Under the pieces are notes generated by a model that saw nothing but the letters and a program-made list of their open reading frames with translations, had not been told where the DNA came from and searched no databases. Position numbers and translations under genes: made by a program. A stretch of DNA of 64,000 nt from Aristolochia californica (taxonomy: Eukaryota; Streptophyta; Magnoliopsida; Piperales; Aristolochiaceae), in assembly GCA_029961685.1 (NCBI GenBank), contig JARWKL010000009.1, forward strand, positions 25,933,208 to 25,997,207, written 5' to 3'. Shown here piece by piece: positions 1 to 9,932 of the stretch (position 1 is the first letter of the stretch; the number at the start of each line of letters is the position of its first letter).

Positions 1-86
1 CAACCGAAGACATTTATCTTTGCGGAATATTATTAAGGGAACTTTTGGTGCTTTAAAAGTTCTATCATCCCCAATTTAAGAGTGAG
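1..86 (+). mobile_element. 3' internal remnant of a copia-type element
   Basis: This is the short stretch immediately before an LTR that begins TGTTGGAAGATGGG. It ends in a purine-rich segment (AATTTAAGAGTGAG) that is a plausible but weak polypurine tract. No protein domain can be read with confidence. The element is cut by the window edge. Confidence 0.4.
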
Positions 87-519
87 TGTTGGAAGATGGG
101 CCCAAGCCCACATGACCTAGAGAGGCCTACACGTCCAAGTGTGTGGAAGATGGGCTAATGCCCATTGACCAAGGAGAAGGTCCACATGCTCACATAGTGG
201 TGGTATGATGGTAAATAAAGAGTCATCTCATAAAGATGGCTCTGATGTAATTGGTTTATGATTTATGTCTCTTATTCACTCTTACTAGGGTGAGGGGCAT
301 TCTTGTAATATTAGTACTTTTGATATTTATAATTACAACTTAAGGGGGAGTGTTTGGACAAGTCCATTAACCTAATCTTCCTCCTATTTTCTCCAAATTC
401 TTCTCTTCCTCTTCTCCTCCTAAAACCTTTTCCCCACAACTCTTCTTCTTCTTCTTCTTCGCACCCCTTAATCATCTTCTATTATGATTATATACATCAT
501 GTAATCCTAAGTTTCAACA
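87..519 (+). repeat. Copia-type LTR, plus strand
   Basis: The segment begins TGTTGGAAG and ends TTTCAACA, so it has the TG...CA ends and short inverted termini of an LTR. Its first bases carry the near-palindrome GGGCCCAAGCCC that recurs at the start of the copia and N-family LTRs elsewhere in the window. The middle (tgtctcttattcactcttac and following) matches the LTR fragment at 687-925 and, on the opposite strand, 55237-55610. No 5-bp duplication is visible at its borders, so it is more likely a 3' LTR than a solo LTR. Confidence 0.7.
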
Positions 520-663
520 ATTAGCTCTCCCTCTCGAATATCATGTTGACCCATCTTAAGTTCTTCTTGTGTGGCCACAATCGTGGTTTGGCTTGCACTC
601 AACTCATCTATTGATTCCTCGAGTTGCAAGAATTGACTGAAATATGAAGAGGCACCATTGAGC
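520..663. other. Unassigned flank between two LTR fragments
   Basis: About 140 bases without a recognisable gene. The sequence is not repeated elsewhere in the window as far as I can see. It may be part of an older element that received the LTRs. Confidence 0.3.
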
Positions 664-686
664 GGGGGGGGGGGGGGGGGGGGGGG
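664..686 (+). repeat. Poly-G tract, 23 G
   Basis: An uninterrupted run of 23 G ends exactly where the LTR terminus TGTTGGAG begins. It could be an expanded polypurine tract. It generates a spurious glycine-rich reading frame. Confidence 0.9.
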
Positions 687-925
687 TGTTGGAGTATATG
701 ATGTAATTAGCGTGGCATTGATGCAATTAATTTACATTTTTTGTCTCTTCTTCACTCTTATTAGGGTGAAGGGTATACTTGTAATATTTGTAGTTTTGAT
801 ACCTATAAATATACCTTATGGGGGAGGGTTTGGATCAAGTCCACAACCTCCTTCTTCCTCATGTTTTCTCTCAATGTCTTTTTCTCCATGACCTAAATCA
901 TGGAGTCCTAAAAATCAATAGTATG
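687..925 (+). repeat. Truncated copia-type LTR
   Basis: Starts TGTTGGAGTATATG and shares the middle part of the LTR at 87-519 (TTAGGGTGAAGG, TTGTAATATT). It ends near GGAGTCCTAAA, which resembles the LTR end of copia F. The right border is approximate because no TSD could be found. Confidence 0.55.
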
Positions 926-1042
926 CTTCCTCTTCATGAATTCATATTGTTTGGACTGTAACCTATCTAGACTCGACTCGTCTTCAGAACCATCTTCCCG
1001 AGGAGCCAATTTGCCTATCATCTCTTTCTGAACCCATTCTGT

Positions 1043-1414
1043 TATGGACTCCATTGCATCTATAGTTACTGCTAGATGTTGGAGTTAACTTGCATCAATT
1101 ACAGGTTAAGTTAGTGGCAGGGTTAATTGTAATTTGCTTTAAATGTATGGGCCAATTCATGGCTTTGTTTTATAAAGTGTCACCCCTTTATATGGATGAC
1201 GAATTCTGAATGAAGGTAAGTATTAATCAAAACCTAGTTTAGTGAGATTGGATTCTCTCTCTAACGAGCTCCAAGGTTGAGCCTCCTTTGAAGGCTTGTT
1301 CTATTCCAGAAATTGGTCGTTCGAAGCATCCCAAATCTCTCTCTATGTCACAATTCAATCTGGAAGCTAGAGGTGATCGCCGGGTGACTCGATCCATGGC
1401 AAGGGAACCTAACA
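1043..1414 (+). repeat. 5' LTR of gypsy A
   Basis: Begins TGTTATGGACTCC and ends CCTAACA, 372 bases. The last ~70 bases are coding: they hold the gag start and the segment reading RRVTRSM. The primer-binding site follows after three bases. Confidence 0.85.
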
Positions 1415-2131
1415 TCGTGGTATCAGATAGGACCACTGTCGGCGATTCCTCTTCCCCTAATGATATGCGTAATCTTGTGGAAGAAGTGAGAATGGAAACT
1501 CAGCACTCTGTCAGCACAGAATTAATGGAGCTTTGGTCAATCTCAAATAACCAGGGTCAATCGACCATTATCAGAAATTATTTCAGGAACGGCTTGCCCG
1601 AGCCAGTCAGTTTGTGCATCCGAGTCAATATGTCCATTTGTTTACTACTGGCCTGGTTGAGGCACTTCGTCTCGAGGTTGAATTACATGACCCCCCATCT
1701 TTAGCACATGCTATGAATTTGGCACGTACACTGGATGCCAAACAACGAATTATGAAAGAATCTCTGGGGCATAGACCCCCCAGGCCAGGACGAGTGCCAC
1801 CAGGTGCCCCACCAAACCACAACACCCCTCTGCACGAAGGGACTCCTCCTCCTCCTACATTAGAGGCTACCTAGACCACACCCCCATCACAATATATTAG
1901 ACGCCTATCCAAATCAGAAATGGACCAGAGAAGGGCTCAAGGGCTGTATTTCAATTGTGACAAAAAATACCGGATGGGGCATGTTTGCAAAAGGCTGTTT
2001 TGGTTAGAGGTGGAGGATCCGGAAGATATCATACCACCAGTGGATGAGGAAGAATTTCCATGCATGACATGACTGTGTTACACAACACCAACACTATGCA
2101 GGTCCATGCTAGCATCCAAAACCTCTGTTAC
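1345..2131 (+). pseudogene. gag: Gypsy A gag, broken
   Basis: The likely start ATG (1345) lies inside the LTR. The frame reads RGDRRVTRSMAREPN up to the LTR end, VVSD across the primer site, then GDSSS, which matches gag of elements B, I and J. A deletion of the central gag and a frameshift occur around 1530-1620. The C-terminal part then reads LEVELHDPP and a zinc-knuckle region (FNCDKKYRMGHVCKR) in which the first Cys is Tyr. A stop interrupts it near 1872. It would bind the element RNA and form particles if intact. It is a pseudogene. Confidence 0.8.
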
Positions 2132-2249
2132 TTGATCTTCATCTTCCTCTCCATGTCTCCCTACGATTCCATGTGGTCTCCCTACAATAACCCGTGGCAG
2201 ATCTGGGACCGTCACTATGAATCCTTGTGTAAGATCTAGGACTGTAACA
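2132..2249 (+). repeat. 3' end of a gene-capture-family LTR
   Basis: The segment from ttgatcttcatcttcc to GACTGTAACA matches the last ~115 bases of the LTR at 9537-9932 and ends the same way. A primer-binding site (TGGTATCAGAGC, 2252-2263) follows. The 5' part of this LTR is gone, replaced by gypsy A. Confidence 0.65.
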
Positions 2250-2501
2250 ACTGGTATCAGAGCTGGCACTACGTCACAAGTTCAAATCCCGAGGGGAGTC
2301 CTGGCATGGGCGATCGCGAATCCCAGACGCAGTGTTCGTAAGGGAGTATGGGCTCTTGACCCAGACCGTCGCTAAGTGTTAAGCCACCGTTGTCGTTGAC
2401 TCATGAAGGTAGGTGTACTGTTATGGTCTTGGGTTTAAGTACCTATGCCTTCCGCTCCTAATAAGCTGGTCTTTTGGGATGTATTGGCTAGGTGCTTATC
2501 A
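2250..2501 (+). mobile_element. TRIM-type internal region plus one 83-bp LTR
   Basis: 2250-2418 matches the internal region of the complete TRIM at 16272-16609 (primer site, then GTTCAAATCC, then AGTGTTAAGCC). 2419-2501 is the TRIM LTR (TGTTATGGTCTTGG...GTGCTTATCA). A second, degenerate primer site (TTTGGTACCAATGC) follows the LTR, as at the TRIM at 11099. The upstream TRIM LTR is replaced by a capture-family LTR end. Confidence 0.7.
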
Positions 2502-2534
2502 TTTGGTACCAATGCTGATTATTCAAAAAATAGT

Positions 2535-3229
2535 AGCAGCAGTGACGGTAATGTCTGTATTTCCTGCATGTCCCATTAGTGAAGGGACTCTTAACTATTT
2601 GAAAGATATTAAGTGGTCTAGGATTGATAATCCCAAGGGCAGCAAGCTGGAGTTCTTTTTTTTTTTTTTTTTTTTATCTCAATCCCTATTTTACAAATAC
2701 TGTCTTGGTCAAAACTACTCACATGATAGATGAGGTTGATCCCATTTTGGAGAAAGAAACATGGACATAGATTCAGTGGCTTCCAGGGAAGAGCTTGACA
2801 CAGAAGGTTTTGAAACAACCTAACAAGGGATCAAAGGATACCACACCCATCACAAAAACTAAAACGTGTGACAGTTTCTTTATTTTCTTCCATCCTCCAC
2901 AATTCCCGGATGATGATGATATTGATGAAGCAACAGCTGAACAACTTCAGACTCAAAGGGTACAAGATTATGATATTGGATCCACCGTCCGAGCCAAGAT
3001 TTTCCCACATGTTGTCTCATGGTATATGGGAGAGGTTGTTCAGGGTGATGAGTTTGATGATATAGAGGGGGATGAGGATGAAGATAATGCAGATGTTTAT
3101 GACGATGATGATGATGAAGAGGACACTGTTGCCAAAAATAGGCCAAAGAAGATATTTGTTGGAAGGAAGGTGATGAGCAGAGTACCCCATGAGGAAGGCC
3201 AAGAGAGGCGTCTGAAGTGCAAATAGTAG
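2535..3229 (+). pseudogene. Captured fragment of nucleosome assembly protein 1 (NAP1)
   Basis: The reading frames match the C-terminal half of plant NAP1, a histone H2A/H2B chaperone. Signs are YLKDIKW and RIDNPKG followed by a Phe run, MIDEVDPILEKE, KPITKT-like [36 protein letters not shown] and the acidic tail from about 3050. The natural end (GQERRLKCK then stop, compare GERPPECKQQ) is present. No intron is visible, which suggests capture through RNA. A 20-T run (2656-2675) shifts the frame, and a stop follows at about 2776. It lies between a TRIM LTR and gypsy B. It is not a functional gene. Confidence 0.85.
2656..2675 (+). repeat. Poly-T tract, 20 T, inside NAP1 fragment
   Basis: The run sits exactly where NAP1 encodes several Phe codons, so it is an expansion of a natural TTT series. 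It puts the downstream NAP1 sequence into another frame. Confidence 0.85.
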
Positions 3230-3244
3230 CAGAGACAATTCATC

Positions 3245-3670
3245 TGTTATGGACTCCATAGCATCCTAAGTTATCAACACGCGTAGGAATTAAATTATGT
3301 TATTTCCCTTTTCATGTATTTCAATTTGGTTTGGTTTGGTTTGGTTTGGAGGTAATTTGGCGTGAACCAATTGACCCATGGGTCTAGCTTGTATTTTCAT
3401 TCCCAAACCTACTTATTGGGACTTCAAGATGAATGAAAGTTAAGCATTGAGAAATTTAGTTTAGACAGGTCAAATTCTCCCTCTGAGGTCTAGGTCGGAT
3501 TCTCCCTTTGAGGTCCAGGTCGAATCTCCTTCAAGGTTCAATCTATTCCATTCCGATTTCCACCATTACACATTCAAGGAACAAGAATCCTCTTCCAGCG
3601 TCAACAGGCAATATGGAGGGAAGAGAGGGAAGAAGGGTGACACGATCCATGGCTTGGGAAGATCCCAACA
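3245..3670 (+). repeat. 5' LTR of gypsy B
   Basis: Starts TGTTATGGACTCC and ends GATCCCAACA, 426 bases. It includes a GGTTT pentamer repeat (about 3330-3350) and the gag start. The primer site TGGTATCAAAC begins at 3674. Confidence 0.85.
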
Positions 3671-4815
3671 TCTTGGTATCAAACAGGTCCACCCTTGGGG
3701 ATTCCTTTTCCCCAGAGGATTTGCGACAGATAATTGATGAAAATTGCCACAGATCAGAGGCAGATCTTGCTGCTCAGCACCAGAAAATTGATGATCTACA
3801 AACCATGATAAACACCGTGGATTCGTCCTTGCAACAGATTTTACGGCAACTTGCTGTGCTTGGGGGTCAAGGGCCACTGCTGCCAGTAGACTATCCTCCT
3901 CAAGCTAAGAAACACCTCCACTAGCCACCACCACTGCGCCAACCCCATCCCCCAATGCCTCCTCATGCACAGGGACCAAATTCGGTTCCCAGGTATTTCA
4001 AATTGGACTTTCCTACATTTGATGGGTCCAAGGACCCCTTGATCTGGTTACACAAATGTGACCAGTTCTTTTCCCATAAAAAAAACACCGGCGAATGAAA
4101 GAGTTGATTTGGTCGCATACCATATGCTTGATGAAGCGCTCCTATGGTATCACCAATTCCGAAATGAACATTTGGTTAAGGATTGGGTGACCTTTAAGCA
4201 ATCTTGTATGCTAAGGTTTGGTCCTCTAGCTAGTAGCAATCCATTGGGTGATTTTATCAATTATAAACAGACTGGGCCCCTAGATGTGTACCAAAAGACC
4301 TTCTAGGAACGTTTGGCCAGAGCTAGTGATTTTGTCAAACCCTCCCAGTATGTTCAAATTTTTACTGCTGGCTTGACAGAGGCTTTGCGTCTGGAGTTGA
4401 ATTACATGGTCCTACGGAATTGGACCACATCATGAATTTGGCCAGGGCAATTGATAATAAACAATGTGTTTTAAAGGAGTCATTGGTCAGAAAAATATTT
4501 TGGCCAAGTAGGACAACCTCCACTGTGCCCTCACCATATTCAGGGCCTCCACGTTCAGGACCCAGTGCAACACAGTGTGCAAAAAGTTCTAACTCTATGC
4601 CACCAGCCCCTTATATAAAAAAATTGAATAGACAAGAGATGGAACAAAGAAAGGCCAAGGACCTTGTTTTAATTGTGATGAATAGTATGTCTAGGGTCAC
4701 ATATGCAAAAGATTATTCAGTGTGGTTCTTTGGGAGGATTGTGAGGACATATTACCGAAGGAAGACATTGTTGATACAGAACAAGAAGGCCCAGAGATTT
4801 CACTTCATGACATGA
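3613..4815 (+). pseudogene. gag: Gypsy B gag, several breaks
   Basis: The ATG at 3613 lies within the LTR and opens MEGREGRRVTRSMAWEDPN. The primer site then encodes LVSN and GDSFSPED follows. The frame stops at about 3922, and further pieces (LVAYHMLDEALLWYHQF near 4100, FGPLASSNPLGDFINYKQT near 4220) show the retrotransposon gag domain. A zinc knuckle reads CFNCDE...GHICKR in a shifted frame near 4670-4720. A single-base change near 4400 breaks the link between the LRLEV block and the C-terminal part. It is non-functional. Confidence 0.85.
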
Positions 4816-4849
4816 CTGGCCGACGTAGTTCTAACGCCATGCAAGTTCG

Positions 4850-6849
4850 GGCACAATTGCACAATCTCTAGTTATTAGCATTAGTTGACTCTGGCAGTAC
4901 GCATAACTTCATCAGTCAGTCAGCAACCGAGCAGCTTGGGTTAGTAGTCCAGCAGACCACAAGCCTCTCAGTCTCAGTGGCCAATGGGGAGAAAATCATG
5001 AGTGTGGGTATTTCTACAGCCACCCCCTTTTATATTGAGGGTCACTCCTTTAGTGCCGATTTCTTGGTGATTCCACTGGCAGGATTTGATTTGGTACTTG
5101 GAGTTAAATGGCTCCAACTGTTGGGGCCTATTTTGTGGGATTTTTAGGCCCTGACCATGACCTTCACAGAAGCCCAGTGCCAGATCACCTTGCAGGGCAC
5201 ACAGGCTACAATGCCTTGCGCATTTTAGTCAGTTCAGCTCCAAAGCACCGAGCATTGTAAGTTATCTCACTTACTTATAGATTTTGAAGATTTATTTCAT
5301 GATCCTATTGCTGTTCGGCCTATTCACCACTGTAATCACCGAATCTGATTGAAGATAGGAACTGACCCTGTGGTGGTTCGGCCTTACCATTACCCCCACT
5401 TACAAAATTATGAAATTGAGAGGCAGTGCCAAAATATGCTCGCCCAGGGAATTATTCAGCCAAGCAGGTCTCCTTTCTCATCCCCGGTATTACTGGTCAA
5501 AAAGCATGATAAGTCGTGGAGGTTTTGTGTGGACTACCGACAACTCAATGCTCACACTATTAAAGACAAATTTCCCATTCCAGTGGTAGATGAGTTGTTA
5601 GATGAGTTACACGGTGCCACTATATTTACCAAGCTGGATTTGAAGTCAGGAAATCATCAGATTCGCGTTCATCCTTCAGATGTGGAGAAGACCACATTCC
5701 GCACACACCACGGTCATTTCGAGTTCCTCGTGATGCCCTTTGGTCTCTCCAATGCGCCATCCACATTCCAAGCCCTCATGAATGAGGTATTTAGCTCTAT
5801 CTTGCAGAAATATGTTCTCGTATTTTTTTTATGAGATATTGATGTATAGCAAACATTGGGACAAACACATTTAGCACCTTCACCAGGTCTTGACTCTTCT
5901 CCACTCCCATCATTTGGTTTTAAATAAGTCCAAATGTTCTATGGGTACCTCCGAGGTGGCATACTTGGGCCACATTATTTCAGCAGTTGGGGTGAAGGTT
6001 GACCAAATTAACATTCAGGATGTCACAGATTGATCTCCCCCTACATCCATCACAGCGTTAAGGGGATTTTTGGGCCTCGTAGGGTATTACAGAAATTTTA
6101 TCCACAGCTATGGCCAGATTGCAACACCACTCAACAACCTACTCAAGAAAAATGCCTACACCTGGTCCGAGATAGCGGATCGTTCTTTTCAGAAATTGAA
6201 GTACGCCTTATCATCAACGCCAGTTTTGCAGCTACCGGACTTTGATGAGTTATTTGTGGTGAAATGTGATGCTTCGGATGGCGGTATCGGTGCAGTGTCA
6301 CAACAACAGGGCCACCTGATTGCTTACTTCAGCCGCCAGCTTGGCCTCCACCATCACAAGCTAGTAGCTTATGAGAGGGAATTGATCGGTTTAGCTAAAG
6401 CAATACAGCATTGGCCGCCTTATCTTTGGGGGTGCACATTTCTGATTCGAACCGATCATTGCAGCCTAAAGTATCTTCTAGAGCAGCGCCTCACAACCTC
6501 CCCTTAGCAGCACTAGTTGAGTAAACTGATGGGGTTTGACTTTACAGTTGAATATAAACTTGACAGTTTGAATGTGGGGGCTAATGCTTTGTCTCGCTGG
6601 GACCTTCCAGAGCCACGCTTACATGCTATCAGTCAGCCCAGAGTTCTCTTGTTGGATTCTATTAGGAAGGAGACACAACAGTATCCAAAACTTCTTGTAT
6701 TATATCATGAGATTCAGTAGGGGACATCAGAGCGACATTGGACGATCCAGGATTGTCTAATCCTATTCAAAAACCTGATTTTTTCTGCACCACATGTTGC
6801 CACTTATTACCAGCATTTTAGCCTCTTTCCATGATAGTACACATGAGGG
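4850..6849 (+). pseudogene. pol: Gypsy B protease, RT and RNase H
   Basis: A retropepsin-like motif (VDSGSTHNFISQ) is near 4885. The RT runs from about 5349 to 6040, with [46 protein letters not shown] and [13 protein letters not shown]. The active-site region near 5822-5850 is broken by an extra T; in the corrected frame it reads FFYEI in place of FFDDI. RNase H is at 6070-6507 (VKCDASDGGIG, YERELIGLAKAIQHW, IRTDH). Stops occur near 5834 and 6507. Integrase is missing. Confidence 0.85.
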
Positions 6850-7268
6850 TGTTAGGTTCTTCCCGAGCCATGGATCGAGTCACCCTTCTTTCCTCTCTTC
6901 CCTCCATATTGGTTCTTGACGTTGGAAGAGGATTCTTGTTTCTTGAACGTGGAATGATAGAAATAGGAATGGAATGATTGAGCTTTGAAGGAAGCTCGAC
7001 CTCGACCTCAGAGGGGGAATCTGACCTAGACCTTTGAGGGAGAATCTGACCTATTTAATTCTAGTTTCTCAATACTTGATTTTCCTTTCCTTGACATCCC
7101 CCTAAATAGGGTTGAGGATGGAATTACAAAATAGACCCATAGGTCAAGTGGTTCACGCCACATGACATCTAAACCAAACCAAACCAAATGAAATTACATT
7201 AAAAGTAAATTAACATAATTTAATTCCTATGCCTGTGGATAACTCGTGATGCTATGGAGTCCATAACA
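6850..7268 (-). repeat. 3' LTR of gypsy C
   Basis: Reads TGTTATGGACTCC...GAACCTAACA on the minus strand, 419 bases. It is the same family as the LTR of B and contains the gag start (MEGREERR...). The A/G-rich GGTTTGGTTT repeat is present near 7165-7190 on the complement. Confidence 0.85.
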
Positions 7269-7984
7269 TCACCCCCCCCTCTTGGAGAAAGAGGTGGTCC
7301 TCAAGCTCGAAGTAGGGTTAGAGGGTGCAGAATGCAGCTAATGGCTCCCATGTTGTGTCACTGGGATCAGCATCAGCCCATTGCACTAGTATCTCCCAAT
7401 CACCCTGAATGCGGTGAGCCTGTAATACCTGTGCTGGAGTAGGAAGGACACGTCCCTCATGTAGTGGGGGTAGAGGTGTGTGCATCAAGGGAGAGTCACC
7501 TTGGAAGGCCTTCAGTTGGGAGACAAGAAACACATTGTGAATCCTGGCCTCTGGTGGAAGTTGCAAGCGGTAGGCAACTGTCCCAATGCGGTCCATAACC
7601 TGAAAGGGACCATAATACTTCGAAGAGAGCTTGTGTCATTTGGAGGCTGTCAGTGACAGCTGCCTGTAGTGTTGGAGACACAACCATACATAATCTCCTG
7701 GAGAAAAGAAGACTTCCCGATGCTTCCTGTCATAATACAACTTCATAGTATGTTGTGCCTCTTGGAGATGAGTGTGCACCTCAATGAGCAAGGTGTCTCT
7801 TTCTGCTAATGCTTGGTCCAAAGTGGTGACCTTGGAGGCACCCGGTTCATATGATAAAAGGCTGGGCGGGTCTCTATCATATACTACCTTGAATGGGGTT
7901 GTTTCGAGTGCGTTGTGGTAGGAGGTGTTGTAACAGAATTCAGCCCAGGCGAGCCACATAACCCACCATTTAGGTGAGTCCCCC
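7269..7984 (-). pseudogene. pol: Gypsy C integrase C-terminal part with chromodomain
   Basis: The minus strand encodes WLAWAEFCYNTSYHNALETT, then YVWLCLQHYRQLSL, then in another frame VAYRLQLPPEARIHNVFLVS and QGDWEILVQWADADPSDTTW. The last block is a chromodomain-like module known from plant chromoviruses, which is thought to guide integration into marked chromatin. A frameshift around 7600-7640 separates the two pieces. Confidence 0.8.
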
Positions 7985-9324
7985 TAAACCCAAGAAGCAT
8001 AATGGTGGAGAAAATATCATCGGCTAAGAGAAGGGAACGTGTATCTAATGATAAGGATGCATTAGTGTTGAATGATTCGGCTATTAGTGCTGGAACTACG
8101 GATGGGTCTGTTGAGAAAGGTGTATTAGTGTTGAATGATTCTGTTATTAGAAGTGCCTCAGTTGAGACAGCAGAAATAAAGTCTAGTTTTGTTGATGGTG
8201 TCAAAATTGCAGCAGAACCTGAAATTGAATTTGGCAATCTTTTTGTTGAGTTAGAATGCAAAGATGATGTTGCATATGGTGAAGGTTTGCCGGGTTGTTC
8301 TGTTATTCAGGTGAAATCAAGGGTTAAAGTTTTGACAACAAATCAGGCTCGACAATTTTCTACAACACCAAAAGGAGAACTGATTAAAGCTACCATACGG
8401 CAGGTCGAAGGATATGCTGATATAATTGTCATGATGCACTTTGGCAGTAGTGCTGTCAGAAGAGCTGTGTCAACAACATGTTTTCCTATTATTATTGTTG
8501 GGGTTAGCTTGTGTGCTAGATTTATTTCTATCAATCATAGTGATGCATTTTCTGGATTTCAGACCCACTTGCACATTTTGAAGTTGGGTGATATTGCCCT
8601 TTTGATTGCTGTTTACAAAACAGTGCTGCCCATACCAGCAATTCTGGTAGAGTATACTGACTCATTCACTCCAACTTCTCAGCACATAAATTTCCTATTT
8701 CTGTTTGATGACCATTCAACAGTTAGGCAGATTCCTAACCCTGAGTACTTTGAGCTTGATAAACCTGACTTTGAGCCCATTGCAGCTATTGGATTTGAGA
8801 TAGGGATGATGCAAGATGGGGTATTTTTTGACACAATTTTGCTAGCTGGGGATGAGGAGACTGCAGAATCTGTCAAGATGACTGCATGGAAGCTTAAGTT
8901 TGAATTGGAGAAGGAAACACAGCAGAAAGTGGACTTTGCAGTGTTTGGTGGACTTTCTGGTGTTCATCAGAAGGTCTTTGATGTGCTCTACCGGATTGCA
9001 AATATTTCTTTCTTGGCAGCATATAAGTTCATGATCATTGATGTCATTAAGATGGGAGGGCATCCACCTATCCTTCCTATTGGCATTCTGGTCTCCATTG
9101 TTGTTGTCCTTGTAATAGTCACTTTTAGGGTTATCTTTGGGGGCCAGAAACGAGCTCCAGTCCAATACCGCATAAGAAAAAGAAAACCTCTGAAGCTGCA
9201 GGGGACAAACAAGGAACTAGTGGTGACAAGGAAGATAAAAATGAGAAGGAAGATGTTGTTGCCCCATGACCAAGGAGGTCTAGATGGGAAACATGAACTA
9301 CAACTGGGAGATCTGAAATTTTGA
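7985..9324 (+). pseudogene. Captured chimeric ORF ending in the calnexin C-terminus
   Basis: A long open frame (from ATG 8002, 440 codons) joins unrelated parts. The bases just before the ATG match the end of a PABP RRM segment seen at 44443. Residues 1-~75 (MVEKISSAKRRE...EPEIEFG) are a module also present at 43835-44442. Residues ~76-242 are not recognised. From about residue 243 the protein matches plant calnexin, an ER lectin chaperone: PNPEYFELDKPDFEP, then VFFDTILLAGDEE, GLSGVHQKVFDVLYRIA and a membrane segment at ~361-383 followed by FGGQK. A frameshift near 9160 moves the acidic cytosolic tail (DKEDKNEKED, RSRWET, stop 9293-9295) to another frame, with an extra stop at 9267. No introns are visible. 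It lies just upstream of a gypsy pol tail and LTR, so it is cargo of an LTR element. Confidence 0.8.
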
Positions 9325-9536
9325 CGAGAGTTGGTTATGTCGTCAAAAACAAAACAAAAAAAATTAAAAAAAAAAATTTCCTTCTCTGGTTGGATTCTCT
9401 AGTTTTGTAGCCCAGAGGGCTCACACAGATACCACTTTTGACGCTTGAGAATGGATGGAGACATCAGCACGGACAAGCAGCCTACCTTTGAGCTTGAGGA
9501 CAAGCTCATTCTTCCAGGGGGTGTAATGTTATGAAC
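9325..9536 (+). other. A-rich tract and gypsy pol tail of the calnexin-bearing element
   Basis: An A-rich stretch (about 9345-9375) follows the calnexin stop and may be a relic of a poly(A) tail. Further on, codons for TFELEDKLILPGG (about 9484-9525) match the very end of pol in D and I. The purine run CCAGGGGGTG before the LTR is a likely polypurine tract. The captured gene therefore replaces most of pol but leaves the 3' replication signals. Confidence 0.65.
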
Positions 9537-9932
9537 ACAATAAAATTATTATTTTATTGTTTTATTTAATTTACTTTATTTATTTCAGTTTAGGTCATAG
9601 GGGTATTTTTGGAATATTTTATTTATAGGGGTATTTTTGGAATATTTTATTTATAGGGGGTATTTTTGTAATATCTTATATTAAACCCTAACATGGTGAA
9701 CCCTATTTAAGGGGTAAGAGTAATGAAAAATACAAATATTGAAAATTAGGTTAAATCTAGTGTAAACAGGCTTAGAGTTCTCCTCAACAAGCTCTAGGGT
9801 TTTCAAGCTTCCTTTTGGCTTGATCTTCATTTTCCGTGTCTCCCTACAATTCAACCATGTCTTTCTACAATTCCCCATGGCCGAACCAGAACGTCAACAA
9901 CAAATCTTTCTGTCAGATCCGGGACCGTAACA
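9537..9932 (+). repeat. 3' LTR of the calnexin-bearing element
   Basis: Starts TGTTATGAACACAAT and ends GGGACCGTAACA, 396 bases. It shares its end and the GAACCCTATTTAA region with the LTR at 35916-36246, so the two gene-capturing elements belong to one family. It contains a tandem repeat of about 35 bases (aggggtatttttggaatatt) at 9598-9670. It cuts the LTR of element N3. Confidence 0.8.

Larger units (their letters stand above)
1043..2131 (+). mobile_element. Ty3/gypsy element A, 5' part only
   Basis: A 5' LTR (1043-1414), a tRNA-Met type primer site (TGGTATCAG at 1418) and a broken gag are present. The copy stops near 2131, just after the gag-protease junction, where it meets a fragment of another LTR. 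Protease, reverse transcriptase, integrase and 3' LTR are missing. Its gag resembles gypsy J in the same window. Confidence 0.8.
3245..6849 (+). mobile_element. Ty3/gypsy element B, lacking integrase and 3' LTR
   Basis: Order on the plus strand: LTR, primer site, gag, protease, reverse transcriptase, RNase H and the start of the linker before integrase (ending at HDSTHEG, about 6846). It then meets the opposite-strand LTR of copy C. B and C LTRs are the same family, so they may be the two parts of one rearranged element. The 5-bp flank on the left is TCATC. Confidence 0.85.
6850..7984 (-). mobile_element. Gypsy C: integrase C-terminus plus 3' LTR, inverted relative to B
   Basis: On the minus strand this is the last part of pol followed by an LTR. 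The LTR end (TGTTAGG on plus) directly follows the truncated end of B. The upstream end stops inside integrase at the codons for GDSPKWW (about 7975) and meets the captured chimeric gene. There is no 5' LTR, gag, RT or TSD. Confidence 0.8.

Noticed and set aside
658..891. Open frame starting with a poly-Gly stretch
   Set aside because: It is created by the poly-G run and an LTR; no conserved protein features.
8002..9324. A functional calnexin gene
   Set aside because: Only the C-terminal part is calnexin, the acidic tail is frameshifted, the lectin domain is absent, and it sits next to element LTR and pol remnants.
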